DNA from: Luteimonas chenhongjianii | Lineage (GTDB): Bacteria > Pseudomonadota > Gammaproteobacteria > Xanthomonadales > Xanthomonadaceae | NCBI RefSeq assembly: GCF_002327105.1 | Contig: NZ_CP023406.1 | Location: 2,170,001-2,234,000 of the forward strand | Direction of reading: 5' to 3' | DNA length: 64,000 nt | Shown: piece by piece, positions 47,937 to 62,743 of the stretch | How positions within the stretch are numbered: the stretch's first letter is position 1 | How the letters are laid out: the number at the start of each line of letters is the position of its first letter | The notes under the pieces: model-generated | Told to the model about the DNA's origin: nothing | What the model saw: the letters and a program-made list of their open reading frames with translations, nothing else | The model's database searches: none | Program-made: the position numbers and the translations under genes

Positions 47937-48437
47937 GTGGCGATCTCGGGCATCAGCCACCTGACCTTCGTCGTCCGCGACCTCGACCGGACGACCCGGC
48001 TGTTCGTCGAAGGGCTCGGCGCGCAGGAGGTCTATGCCAGTGGTGCCGACAGCCGTTCGCTGTCGCCCGAGAAGTTCTTCCTGCTCGGTGGCATCTGGAT
48101 CGCGACGATGCAGGGTGAGCCGCTGCCCGCGCGTTCCTACCGCCATGTCGCCTTCGCTGTCGCGGCGGCCGAGCTGCCGGGGTATCGCGCCAGACTCGAA
48201 GCGCTGGGTGTCGAGTTCGGGCCGTCGAGGCCGCGTATCGAAGGCGAGGGCGAGTCCCTGTACTTTCACGACTTCGACAACCACCTGTTCGAACTGCACG
48301 CAGGGACGCTCGAAGCCAGATTGCAGGCCTACCGCGCGGCCGTCACCGCGGCTCGGCTTGGAGCGGGCGAGGGGCCTCTGGGACGCAACGCGCGATCGGT
48401 CGAGGCGCGTATCCGGTCGACAGAGGACTTGCCGTGA
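47937..48437 (+). CDS. FosX-type fosfomycin hydrolase-like protein (VOC superfamily)
   Basis: This is a 166-residue protein whose first ~130 residues follow the FosX pattern closely: ISGISHLTFVVRDLDRTT, SLSPEKFFLLGGIWIATM, RSYRHVAFAV and YFHDFDNHLFELHAGTLEARL. The metal ligands are His8, His70 and Glu119, and the catalytic Glu45 of FosX (epoxide hydration) is in place. A C-terminal extension of ~35 residues is not typical. GTG 47937 lies 11 bp after zipA. Whether it acts on fosfomycin or a natural epoxide cannot be told from sequence. Related FosA/FosB enzymes differ at the Glu45 position. Confidence 0.85.
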   Translation: MAISGISHLTFVVRDLDRTTRLFVEGLGAQEVYASGADSRSLSPEKFFLLGGIWIATMQGEPLPARSYRHVAFAVAAAELPGYRARLEALGVEFGPSRPRIEGEGESLYFHDFDNHLFELHAGTLEARLQAYRAAVTAARLGAGEGPLGRNARSVEARIRSTEDLP

Positions 48438-52057
<3,620 letters not shown>

Positions 52058-52173
52058 CGCGACGCGACTTCCGCACGCTTCATGCCGGCATCGTCCGTGG
52101 ATCGTGCCCGAAGCGCGGAAAACGCCAGTGCAATCGAAGTCCGGGCCGCAACGGCAATCCGGCATCCCCGAAT

Positions 52174-52186
52174 TACAATTGCCCCA
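52174..52186 (+). promoter_or_regulatory. mtnA -10 box six bases from the start codon
   Basis: TACAAT (52174-52179) is followed by exactly six bases and the ATG, the same spacing as before ligA, again with no Shine-Dalgarno. A leaderless transcript is inferred. Confidence 0.5.
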
Positions 52187-53247
52187 TGAACACATCCCTG
52201 CTCGATTTCGATCGCTACGACCATATCCGCCCGATCCTGTGGACCGGCGACACGCTGGAACTGCTGGACCAGCGCAAGCTGCCCTTCGTGGTCGAGCACG
52301 TCAGCTGCAGGACCAGCGACGACGTGGCCCAGGCAATCCATGCGCTGACCGTGCGTGGCGCGCCGGCCATCGGCATTGCTGCCGCGTGGGGCGCGGTGCT
52401 CGGCGCACGCGAGGTGGAAGCCGAGGACGGCGCTGCGGCGCAGGCGAAGCTTGAGCCCGCACTGCAACGACTCAATGCGGCGCGTCCGACGGCCGTCAAT
52501 CTTGCCTGGGCACTGGCGCGCATGCGCCGCGCACTTGCGACCGCTGGCGCCGACTGGCGGGAAGTGCTCGAGCGTGAAGCGCAGGCGATCGCCGAAGAAG
52601 ACCTCGCCGCCAATCGTCGCATGGGCGCGCTCGGCGCCGAGCTGATCGCACCCGGCAGCGGCGTGCTGACCCATTGCAATACCGGATCGCTGGCGACGGC
52701 GGGTTTCGGCACCGCGCTGGGGGTGATCCGCGCCGGCATGGCGCAGGGGCGCATCGGCAAGGTGTTCGCCGGCGAGACGCGGCCGTGGCTGCAGGGCGCG
52801 CGGCTGACGGTATGGGAGCTGCAGCAGGACGGCATCGACGCGACCCTGATCGCCGATTCCGCGGCGTCGCATCTGATGAAGAGCGGCCTGGTGCAGTGGA
52901 TCATCGTCGGCGCCGACCGCATCTGCGCCAATGGCGATACCGCGAACAAGATCGGCACCTACCAGCTGGCGATCGCCGCGCGCCACCACGGCGTGAAGTT
53001 CATGGTGGTCGCGCCCTCGTCGACCGTCGACATGGATACCGCGACCGGTGACCTGATCGAGATCGAGCAACGCGATCCGGGCGAACTGTTCGGCATCGGC
53101 GGCAGCCGCACCGTGGCCGAGGGCATCCAGGCGTGGAACCCGGTTTTCGATGTGACTCCCGGGGAACTGATCGATGCCATCGTGACCGAGCAGGGCGTGG
53201 TGGAACGTCCGACCACCGCAGCGATGCGCGCATTGTTCGGCGGCTAG
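52186..53247 (+). CDS. mtnA: S-methyl-5-thioribose-1-phosphate isomerase
   Basis: This 353-residue aldose-ketose isomerase belongs to the methionine salvage pathway and converts methylthioribose 1-phosphate to methylthioribulose 1-phosphate. The catalytic Cys164 lies in [11 protein letters not shown] and Asp244 in [42 protein letters not shown] and [10 protein letters not shown] match the family. ATG 52186 is supported by the adjoining -10 box. No other salvage gene is nearby. gyrA follows. Confidence 0.96.
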   Translation: MNTSLLDFDRYDHIRPILWTGDTLELLDQRKLPFVVEHVSCRTSDDVAQAIHALTVRGAPAIGIAAAWGAVLGAREVEAEDGAAAQAKLEPALQRLNAARPTAVNLAWALARMRRALATAGADWREVLEREAQAIAEEDLAANRRMGALGAELIAPGSGVLTHCNTGSLATAGFGTALGVIRAGMAQGRIGKVFAGETRPWLQGARLTVWELQQDGIDATLIADSAASHLMKSGLVQWIIVGADRICANGDTANKIGTYQLAIAARHHGVKFMVVAPSSTVDMDTATGDLIEIEQRDPGELFGIGGSRTVAEGIQAWNPVFDVTPGELIDAIVTEQGVVERPTTAAMRALFGG

Positions 53248-53698
53248 AGCGGCGCCCTTTGGCCGGCGCTGACTGCATCGTCTGTTTCGTCCCGTCGCGT
53301 GCGATTCGTGGGAGCGCGGCGGCACGGGGCGCTCGACGCGAGATCGGCGGCAACGTCAACGGCAGGAACCGCCGGCGATCCCGGATGCAGGTTGTGCACG
53401 CCGCTTCGTTCGCATGCGCGCCCTCCCGCTGCACCGGCAGCGGGAAAACCCCGCGCAGCGGTACTGATCGCGGGCGTCGCCGAAAGATGTCGATGCGGGG
53501 CAGGTGCCCGCTGACTGCCGCCGCCGCCCGTGCCGCGCACAAGCCAGCCGCCAAGTCCTTGTTTTTACGTTGGAAAATTTGGGGCTGCGGTGGGTTTTGT
53601 GCTATGATTTCCTGTCGTTTTCAACGCGTCGCCGGCGGCCGGTACGCGCAGCGCCGGTGAATGCCGCCGGCGTCTGAAAACCGGGCCGCGCAGCCAGG
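53248..53698 (+). promoter_or_regulatory. gyrA upstream region with promoter
   Basis: These 451 bp hold no supported gene. TATGAT at 53603-53608 is a good -10 box, preceded by an unusually AT-rich patch (about 53558-53583, TTGTTTTTACGTTGGAAAAT) that may act as an UP-element. The 5' leader would be about 85 bases. Confidence 0.55.
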
Positions 53699-56434
<2,736 letters not shown>

Positions 56435-56454
56435 GGCATCGCGTCTGCACATGG

Positions 56455-56483
56455 AAAGGGCCGGCATTGCCGGCCCTTTTTTT
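56455..56483 (+). terminator. Rho-independent terminator after gyrA
   Basis: AAAGGGCCGGC and GCCGGCCCTTT pair as an 11-bp stem with a 3-base loop, and the T-run extends to 56483. It lies 20 bp after the stop. It is the best terminator in the window. Confidence 0.95.
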
Positions 56484-56607
56484 GGTTTCGCAGCGGGATC
56501 GCATCACCGCGGCGTCCGCGGGCGGGCGCGTGGTTCACGCCCGATGAGCACAACGCGAACTTCACGCCAGCGCGTGGCGTGGCCACCGCGCGGTCGTGCC
56601 AGGAGGA

Positions 56608-57087
56608 TCAGTTCAGATGCGCGAGCACATGCTCCGCCGACGAGACCTTGTATTCGCCCGGCGCTTCGACAAAGAGCTGGCGGACAACGCCATCATCGGC
56701 GTACAGCGCGAAGCGCCGCGCGCGCAGGCCCATTCCGTAGGCGCTGGCGTCCATCTCCAGACCCATGGCCCGGATCAGCTCGCCATTACCGTCGGAAATC
56801 ATGTGCAGGCCCTCCGGCACACCGGCGCTTTCGCCCCAGGCCTGCATCACGAAGGGGTCATTGACCGCCACGCAGATCACCTCGATGCCGCGTTGGCGGA
56901 AGGCATCGAAATGCTCGACGAAGCCGGGCAGGTGGCGCTCCGAACAGGTCGGGGTGAATGCGCCGGGCACCGCGAACAGCACGACCTTCTTGCCGGCGAA
57001 CAGGGTGGGGGTGTCGACGACACGCACGCCGTCGTGGATGTGCTTGAGGGTGACTTCCGGGATGCTGTCACCGATCTGGATGGACAT
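56608..57087 (-). CDS. Peroxiredoxin (Prx5/AhpE-like, redoxin family)
   Basis: This is a 159-residue thiol peroxidase. The peroxidatic cysteine lies in PGAFTPTCSERHLPGF, the Prx5 signature; a second Cys is in GIEVICVAVND. The family reduces hydrogen and organic peroxides using glutaredoxin or thioredoxin. No fused glutaredoxin domain is present, unlike the Haemophilus-type hybrid. ATG 57087 gives the family start MSIQIGDSIPEVTL. It is divergent from the Hsp20 gene; both relate to stress. Confidence 0.93.
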   Translation of the reverse strand: MSIQIGDSIPEVTLKHIHDGVRVVDTPTLFAGKKVVLFAVPGAFTPTCSERHLPGFVEHFDAFRQRGIEVICVAVNDPFVMQAWGESAGVPEGLHMISDGNGELIRAMGLEMDASAYGMGLRARRFALYADDGVVRQLFVEAPGEYKVSSAEHVLAHLN

Positions 57088-57227
57088 GGTTGCGCTCGTT
57101 TTCGTGAGGGTGAACAGAGTCTATCCGGAGCCGCATGACTGCGTGCGACACGCTTGAAACCGTCGCGACGATTCCTACATCGCAGGCATCGCGGCCACTG
57201 CGCCGCCCCCCATTACGGAGACATGCC

Positions 57228-57737
57228 ATGCGTCAAGACACCTTGCGACCTGTCGTCCTTCATCCTGGCCGCCTGGAGCGGACGAGCTTGCAGGACGAGA
57301 TGCGCCAGTTGCTCAACCAGTTCGTCCAGGGCGATGCCACCGACGGCTCGTCGGTCGTCACCAGCCAGTGGACGCCCCGGGTCGACATCCGCGAGGAGCG
57401 AGACCGCTTCGTGATCCTGGCCGACCTGCCGGGTATCGATCCGGCCGATGTCGAAGTCTGGATGGACAAGGGCGTGCTGAGCCTCAAGGGCGAGCGCAAG
57501 CCCGCCGTCGGCGAGACCCAGGAGCGCGACCCGGGCTCCAACGAAGTGCGGTTCTCGCGCATCGAGCGCAGCGTCGGGCGCTTCCATCGCCGCTTCACGC
57601 TGCCCGACAGCGCCGATCCCGATGGGATCACCGCGGTTGGCCACAACGGCGTGCTGGAGATCGGCATCCCCAAGCGTCCGGAAACCACGCCTCGCCGCAT
57701 CCAGGTGGGCACGGCCGGGGCGGATACCCGCCAGTAA
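57228..57737 (+). CDS. Small heat-shock protein, Hsp20 family
   Basis: This is a 169-residue alpha-crystallin chaperone. The alpha-crystallin domain spans about 48-150 (WTPRVDIREERDRFVILADLPGIDPADVEVWMDKGVLSLKGERK ... RRFTLPDSADPDGITAVGHNGVLEIGIPKR). The C-terminal tail lacks a clear I-x-I motif. ATG 57228 has CGGAG seven bases upstream. It is followed 133 bp later by a J-domain protein, so this may be a small protein-quality island. No sigma-32 promoter was recognised. Confidence 0.92.
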   Translation: MRQDTLRPVVLHPGRLERTSLQDEMRQLLNQFVQGDATDGSSVVTSQWTPRVDIREERDRFVILADLPGIDPADVEVWMDKGVLSLKGERKPAVGETQERDPGSNEVRFSRIERSVGRFHRRFTLPDSADPDGITAVGHNGVLEIGIPKRPETTPRRIQVGTAGADTRQ

Positions 57738-57870
57738 GCCCCATTGCGTCGAAGGCCGGGCCTTCGCGCGATCACGGTACGCGACGGCGGCCTGCAGGTA
57801 TCCTGTGGGCCGTCGTCGTTCGCGGCGTTCCCCCTCGTGGCGGGCGACTGCCCGCATCGGATGTGCGCAG

Positions 57871-58767
57871 ATGCAATTCAAGGATTACTACGAAATTCTC
57901 GGCGTCGAGCCGAACGCTGGCGATGCGGAAATCAAGACCGCATACCGTCGGCTCGCCCGCAAGTACCATCCGGACGTCAGCAAGGAGCCGGATGCGGAAA
58001 ACCACTTCAAGTCGGTCAACGAGGCTTACGAGGCCCTCCGCGATCCCGAGAAGCGCAAGGCCTACGACAGCCTGCGTGCGCGCGGCTATCGGCCGGGCGA
58101 TGACGTACAGCCACCGCCTGGCGGTTTCGGCGCAGGCCAGGACGGCTTCGACTTCGACGAGATATTCGCCGGCGGCGCGGGCGCCGGCTTCAGCGATTTC
58201 TTCGAACAGATGTTCGGGCGTCGCGCAGGCGCAGGTGCTGGCTATACCGGCCGCGGGCCCGCGCAACCGCGCGGTGACACGCGCGCGCGACTGGCGGTGC
58301 CCCTGGAGACCATCTACCGCGGCGACAGCGTCCGCGTGCCGGTGCTGGGAAAGACGTTCGACGTCAGGATTCCCCGTGGCATCCGCCAGGGACAGGTCGT
58401 GCGCCTGCCGCGCCAGGGACAGCACGGTGGCGACCTGCTGCTGGAGATCGAGTACGCAGCGCACCCGGAATTCGAAGTCGATGGTCGCAACGTGATCCAC
58501 ACCCTGCCGATCGCGCCGTGGGACGCCGCGCTGGGCGCGACGGTCAGCGTGGCGACGCTCGGCGGGCGCGTCGAGCTGAAGATTCCGGCCGGCTCCGAAG
58601 CGGGGCGCAAACTGCGTTTGCGTGGGCGTGGCCTGCCTGGCACCGGTGGTGCGCCGGCCGGCGACCAGATCGTCGAGCTGGAGATCCAGGCGCCGCTGGC
58701 ACGCGACGAGCGCCAGATCGCGGCCTACGAGGCCTTGCGCGACGCGTTCGCCGCCACGGTGGACTGA
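57871..58767 (+). CDS. cbpA: CbpA-like DnaJ-family co-chaperone
   Basis: This 298-residue protein has a J-domain (residues 4-70, with HPD in KYHPDVSK). A Gly/Phe-rich region (about 80-130) follows, then the two C-terminal beta-barrel domains of class B J-proteins (TRARLAVPLETIYRGDSVRVPV ... LGATVSVATLGGRVELKIPAGSEAGRKLRLRGRGLP). It lacks the DnaJ zinc-finger, as in CbpA, and would stimulate DnaK. No cbpM-like modulator gene lies next to it. The start ATG 57871 lacks a strong Shine-Dalgarno. Confidence 0.9.
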   Translation: MQFKDYYEILGVEPNAGDAEIKTAYRRLARKYHPDVSKEPDAENHFKSVNEAYEALRDPEKRKAYDSLRARGYRPGDDVQPPPGGFGAGQDGFDFDEIFAGGAGAGFSDFFEQMFGRRAGAGAGYTGRGPAQPRGDTRARLAVPLETIYRGDSVRVPVLGKTFDVRIPRGIRQGQVVRLPRQGQHGGDLLLEIEYAAHPEFEVDGRNVIHTLPIAPWDAALGATVSVATLGGRVELKIPAGSEAGRKLRLRGRGLPGTGGAPAGDQIVELEIQAPLARDERQIAAYEALRDAFAATVD

Positions 58768-58802
58768 AGCAATGCGAGCGTGCAGCCGCGCGATGCCCGG
58801 GT

Positions 58803-59186
58803 TCAGGCCTGCGGCGTCGCGCGGCTGCCGATGGTTTCGAGGATGGCTTCCGACAGTTCCACTTCACTGAAAGGCTTGGTCAGATAGGCCTTGGCACCTT
58901 GGCGCATCCCCCACACGCGATCGGTGTCCTGGTCCTTCGTCGTCACCAGGATCACCGGGATATGCGCCGTTGTCGGCTCGCGGGTGATCGAGCGGGTGGC
59001 CTGGAAGCCGTTGAGGTTCGGCATCACCACGTCCATCAGGATCAGATCCGGGAGTTCGCGTTTCGCAGCTTCCACGCCAGCCTGACCGTCCTCGGCGGTC
59101 AACGCGACATGGCCGAGCTTCTCGACGATCCGCCGGATGCCCATCAGCTGGGACGGCGAGTCGTCCACGATCAGAATGCGTGCCAT
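58803..59186 (-). CDS. pilH: PilH-like single-domain response regulator
   Basis: This 127-residue receiver protein has no output domain. The acidic pocket is Asp8-Asp9 (ILIVDDSPSQ), the phospho-acceptor Asp52 (LILMDVVMPNLNGFQATR) and Lys104 (YLTKPF). The signature VTTKDQDTDRVWGMRQGAKAY is close to PilH of twitching-motility chemosensory systems. No pilG, pilI, pilJ or chp genes are adjacent, so the kinase is elsewhere. ATG 59186 is used. It converges on cbpA and is downstream of acuI on the same strand. Confidence 0.85.
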   Translation of the reverse strand: MARILIVDDSPSQLMGIRRIVEKLGHVALTAEDGQAGVEAAKRELPDLILMDVVMPNLNGFQATRSITREPTTAHIPVILVTTKDQDTDRVWGMRQGAKAYLTKPFSEVELSEAILETIGSRATPQA

Positions 59187-59251
59187 CGATTTCCCCCACG
59201 TGTGAGGCGTGATTCTAGCTGCGCATTCAGCTCGCGGGTGGGCGTTTCGCG

Positions 59252-60244
59252 TCAAAGCGTGACGAGTGTCCGCCCGAGCGAGCCGCCCGCAAGCATGGTC
59301 GCGAACACCTGCGGCAATCCGTCGAGTGTCACCTCTCGGGTGCGGATCGTCTCCAGGTGCCGGGGTTTCCAGTCGCTGGCGAGGTGCTGCCAGACCCGAT
59401 CGCGGATATCGCGTGGGGTTCCGGCCGAGGCGATGCCGAGCAGCGAGACGCCCCGGATGATGAAAGGCATCACGGTCGCTGGGAGATCGGCGCTGGCCGC
59501 GAGTCCGGCGCTGGCGACATTGCCGTAGGGCGTGGTCTGCGCCAGTAGGCTGACGAGCATGTCGCCGCCCACGTTATCGAGACCACCACCGAAGCGCGCC
59601 GACTCCATCGGACGCGTCGTCGCCAGGGCGTCGCGCCCCAGCACCTCGGACGCGCCGATCTCGCGCAGATACGCGGCGTGCTCGGGCTTGCCGCTGATCG
59701 CATGGACCTCGAAGCCGGCGCTGCTGAAGATGTCGACGGCCAGCGAGCCCACGCCGCCGGTGGCGCCGGTCACCGCCAGCGGGCCGAGTTCCGGCGTCTG
59801 CCTGTTCTCCCGCATGCGCAGCAACGCGAGCGCTGCGGTGAATCCCGCCGTTCCCAGGATCATGCTTTCGCGCAGCGTCAGGCCGGCGGGCAGGGGGACC
59901 GCCCACTTCGATTCGACGCGTGCGTAGCGCGCATAGCCGCCATCGCGCGTTTCCGACAGTCCGCAACCGGTGACGAGGATCGCGTCGCCCTCCTTGAACG
60001 CCGGATCACGCGAGGCCACCACGTGACCTGCGACGTCGATCCCGCCGACCAGCGGAAAGCGCCGCAGGATCTTGCCCTTCCCAGTGCCCGCCAGCGCGTC
60101 CTTGAAGTTCACCGACGAATGCACGACCGCGATGTCGAGCTCACCATCGGCCAGGTCGCCGATCGCGATCTGCTCGATGCCGCTGCGATAACCGGCGTCG
60201 TCGTTGTGGATGCGGAAAGCGTCGAAGCGGGCGGGGATAGGCAT
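59252..60244 (-). CDS. acuI: Acrylyl-CoA reductase/YhdH-type quinone oxidoreductase
   Basis: This is a 330-residue member of the medium-chain dehydrogenase superfamily without zinc, YhdH/AcuI group. Family blocks are SSVNFKDALAGTGKGKILRRFPLVGGIDVAGHV, AGFTAALALLRM and VTGATGGVGSLAVDIFSSAGFEV (NADPH site). AcuI reduces acryloyl-CoA to propionyl-CoA with NADPH; some members detoxify acrylyl-type compounds. The start ATG 60244 fits the family. It lies 65 bp before pilH, without obvious functional link. Confidence 0.9.
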   Translation of the reverse strand: MPIPARFDAFRIHNDDAGYRSGIEQIAIGDLADGELDIAVVHSSVNFKDALAGTGKGKILRRFPLVGGIDVAGHVVASRDPAFKEGDAILVTGCGLSETRDGGYARYARVESKWAVPLPAGLTLRESMILGTAGFTAALALLRMRENRQTPELGPLAVTGATGGVGSLAVDIFSSAGFEVHAISGKPEHAAYLREIGASEVLGRDALATTRPMESARFGGGLDNVGGDMLVSLLAQTTPYGNVASAGLAASADLPATVMPFIIRGVSLLGIASAGTPRDIRDRVWQHLASDWKPRHLETIRTREVTLDGLPQVFATMLAGGSLGRTLVTL

Positions 60245-60475
60245 GCGCGAGCTCGTCTGACAGAGGGTTTCAGGATACAGGTCGCGCCAGGACGGATCCG
60301 CATTCCCGGGCCGCACGGGGCCGCGATTCCATTACGCCGGAACGCGCGAGCTGCGGATTCTTCGACTGGCTTGGTGCGCGCCATCCGGCGGAGGCGGGGA
60401 TCCAGCCACGATGCGGTCGCCCGATTGCCCGGTACATCGCGTGCGAATGCATCGCGATGCGCGGCAACCGTTACC

Positions 60476-61069
60476 TCATTTCATCACGCTGCGCCGCTTC
60501 TCGTCGATCCACTTGCTCGCCTGCGCGGGCTTGTAGGCGCGCATCCACGCGAGCATTTCGTCGATATCGCTGCCGTACCAGAGGTCGGCGCGCTGGTCCG
60601 GATGCAGGAAGCGCTCTTCGACCATGCGGTCGATCATCCCGATCAGCGGCGCATAGAAGCCGTCGATGTCGAGAATCGCGCAGGGCTTGCTGCCGATGCC
60701 GAGCTGGCGCCAGGTGAGCATCTCGAAGATCTCCTCCATGGTGCCGAAGCCGCCGGGCAGGGCGACGAAGGCATCCGACAGTTCGAACATGCGCATCTTG
60801 CGCGCGTGCATCGAATCGACGATTTCCAGTTCGGTCAGGCCGCGATGCGCCACTTCCCAATCGGCAAGCTGTTTGGGAATCACGCCGGTGACTGCGCCGC
60901 CGGCTTCGAGCACGGCGTTGGCCACGGTGCCCATCAGGCCGACGTTGCCGCCGCCATAGACCAGGCGCAGACCGTCGCGGGCGAGGCGATCGCCCAGCGC
61001 TGTCGCGCGTTCGGCGTAGACGGGCTTGCTGCCCGCATTGGAACCACAGTAGACGCAGATCGATTGCAT
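60476..61069 (-). CDS. LOG-family protein (cytokinin riboside 5'-monophosphate phosphoribohydrolase-like)
   Basis: This is a 197-residue Rossmann-like protein of the LOG/DprA-like family. It has VYCGSNAGSKPVYAERA, LVYGGGNVGLMGTVANAV and the signature PGGFGTMEEIFEMLTWRQLG. Members cleave ribose 5-phosphate from purine-type nucleotides and were long misannotated as lysine decarboxylases. ATG 61069 has GGAG nine bases upstream. It stands alone between acuI and lpdA. No other cytokinin gene (such as ipt) is seen. Confidence 0.9.
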   Translation of the reverse strand: MQSICVYCGSNAGSKPVYAERATALGDRLARDGLRLVYGGGNVGLMGTVANAVLEAGGAVTGVIPKQLADWEVAHRGLTELEIVDSMHARKMRMFELSDAFVALPGGFGTMEEIFEMLTWRQLGIGSKPCAILDIDGFYAPLIGMIDRMVEERFLHPDQRADLWYGSDIDEMLAWMRAYKPAQASKWIDEKRRSVMK

Positions 61070-61140
61070 GGCAGGCAACTCCGGCAACAGGGGGAGAATC
61101 GAATGGATGCAAGCGCGTCGCGGACGGTGCGCGAATGCCG

Positions 61141-61175
61141 CAAACGACGAAGGCTCCGCCGGAGCGGAGCCTTCG
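61141..61175 (-). terminator. Hairpin terminator downstream of lpdA
   Basis: A perfect 11-bp stem CGAAGGCTCCG/CGGAGCCTTCG with a 6-base loop lies 12 bp past the lpdA stop. On the minus strand it is followed by TCGTTTG, a weak T-tract. Confidence 0.75.
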
Positions 61176-61187
61176 CGGCGCGGCCGG

Positions 61188-62624
61188 TCAGTTGGCCTTG
61201 TGGATCGCGCGCTTCTCGACCGCCATCGCGGCGTCGTGGATCACTTCCGACAGCGACGGATGCGCGTGGCAGATGCGGGCGAGATCGTCGGCCGAACCGC
61301 TGAACTCCATCGTCAGCACGCCTTCGTGCACCAGCTCGGACACGTTCGCGCCGACCAGGTGCATGCCCAGCACGCGATCGGTCTCGGCGTGGGCGAGGAC
61401 CTTGACGAAGCCCGCCGGCTCGCTCATCGCAACCGCGCGGCCGTTGGCGGCGAACGGGAAGCTGCCGGCCTTGTACGGGATGCCTTCGTCCTTGAGCTGC
61501 TGTTCGGTCTTGCCGACCCAGGCGATCTCGGGCTCGGTGTAGATCACCCACGGAATGGTGTCGAAGTTGACGTGGCCGGGCAGGCCGGCGATCAGTTCGG
61601 CAACCGCCACGCCTTCCTCGAAGCCCTTGTGCGCCAGCATCGGGCCGCGCACGCAGTCGCCGATCGCCCAGACGCCGTCGACGCCGGTGTGGCAGTGCGC
61701 GTCCACTTCGATCTGGCCGCGGTCTGTCAGCTTCACGCCGGAACCCTCGGCAAGCAGCCCCTTGCTCGCGGCCTTGCGGCCCACGGCGACCAGCAGCTTG
61801 TCGACGGTGATCGTCTGTTCGCCGTCCTTGTCGGCGAAGCTCAGCACCACTTCCTTCTTCTTGCCCTTGCCGGTGACTTCGGCCTTGGAGACCTTGGCGC
61901 CCAGGCGGATGTCGAGGCCCTGCTTCTTGAATTCCTTCAGCGCGGTCTTGCTCGCCTCGGCATCGGCCGCGGCAAGGAAGTCGGGCAGGGCTTCGAGGAT
62001 CACGACCTCGGCGCCGAGACGCTTCCAGACGCTGCCCAGTTCCAGGCCGATCACACCGGCGCCGATCACCGCCAGGCGCTTGGGAACCTCGGTGAAGTCG
62101 AGCGCGCCGACGTTGTCGACGATTGTCTCGCCGTCGAACTTGGCGAACGGCAGTTCAATCGAATCCGAACCGGCGGCGATGATGACGTTGGTGCCGGTCA
62201 GCTCGACCTCGCTGCCGTCGTGCTGCTTGACCTTCACCAGGCGGTCGGCGTGCAGGGTGGCGAAGCCGTAGTAGGCCGTGACCTTGTTCGCCTTGAACAG
62301 CATCGCGATGCCGCCGGTGAACTGCTTCACGATCTTGTCCTTGCGGCCGATCATCGCCTCGACGTCGATCTTCGCGTCCTTGAAGCTGATGCCGTGGTCG
62401 CCAAAGATGTGGCCCATGTTCCAGAACTGGCGCGAGGAGTCGAGCAGCGCCTTGGAGGGGATGCAGCCGACGCGGAGGCAGGTGCCGCCGAGCGCGGGCT
62501 TGCCGTCCTTGCCCAGCGCAGCGTCGATGCAGGCGACCTTCATGCCCAGCTGCGCGGCGCGGATCGCGGCGTGATAGCCGGCCGGGCCGGCACCGATGAC
62601 GACGACGTCGAATTGTTCTGCCAT
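61188..62624 (-). CDS. lpdA: Dihydrolipoyl dehydrogenase (E3)
   Basis: This 478-residue FAD flavoprotein reoxidises lipoamide of 2-oxo acid dehydrogenase complexes with NAD. The redox disulfide is Cys49-Cys54 in GGTCLRVGCIPSK. The FAD motif GAGPAGYHAA and NAD motif AVIGAGVIGLELGSVW are intact, as is the C-terminal HAHPSLSEVIHDAA with the catalytic His-Glu pair. ATG 62624 has AAGGA eight bases upstream. It follows sucB after 119 bp, so this E3 probably serves 2-oxoglutarate dehydrogenase; sucA should lie just beyond the right edge. Confidence 0.97.
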   Translation of the reverse strand: MAEQFDVVVIGAGPAGYHAAIRAAQLGMKVACIDAALGKDGKPALGGTCLRVGCIPSKALLDSSRQFWNMGHIFGDHGISFKDAKIDVEAMIGRKDKIVKQFTGGIAMLFKANKVTAYYGFATLHADRLVKVKQHDGSEVELTGTNVIIAAGSDSIELPFAKFDGETIVDNVGALDFTEVPKRLAVIGAGVIGLELGSVWKRLGAEVVILEALPDFLAAADAEASKTALKEFKKQGLDIRLGAKVSKAEVTGKGKKKEVVLSFADKDGEQTITVDKLLVAVGRKAASKGLLAEGSGVKLTDRGQIEVDAHCHTGVDGVWAIGDCVRGPMLAHKGFEEGVAVAELIAGLPGHVNFDTIPWVIYTEPEIAWVGKTEQQLKDEGIPYKAGSFPFAANGRAVAMSEPAGFVKVLAHAETDRVLGMHLVGANVSELVHEGVLTMEFSGSADDLARICHAHPSLSEVIHDAAMAVEKRAIHKAN

Positions 62625-62705
62625 GGGGAAATCCTTCTTTCGATGCCTGCCCGCGGGCAGGGTGCCTGTTCGGCGAATTTGGGAAACGCGGCGCCTGGCG
62701 CCACA

Positions 62706-62732
62706 AGCGCAAACCCCCTCCGGCGGAGGGGG
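62706..62732 (-). terminator. Hairpin between sucB and lpdA
   Basis: CCCCCTCC and GGAGGGGG form an 8-bp stem with a 3-base loop; the minus strand continues TTTGCGCTTG. It is probably partial, allowing some readthrough to lpdA. Confidence 0.55.
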
Positions 62733-62743
62733 CTGCGCGGGCA

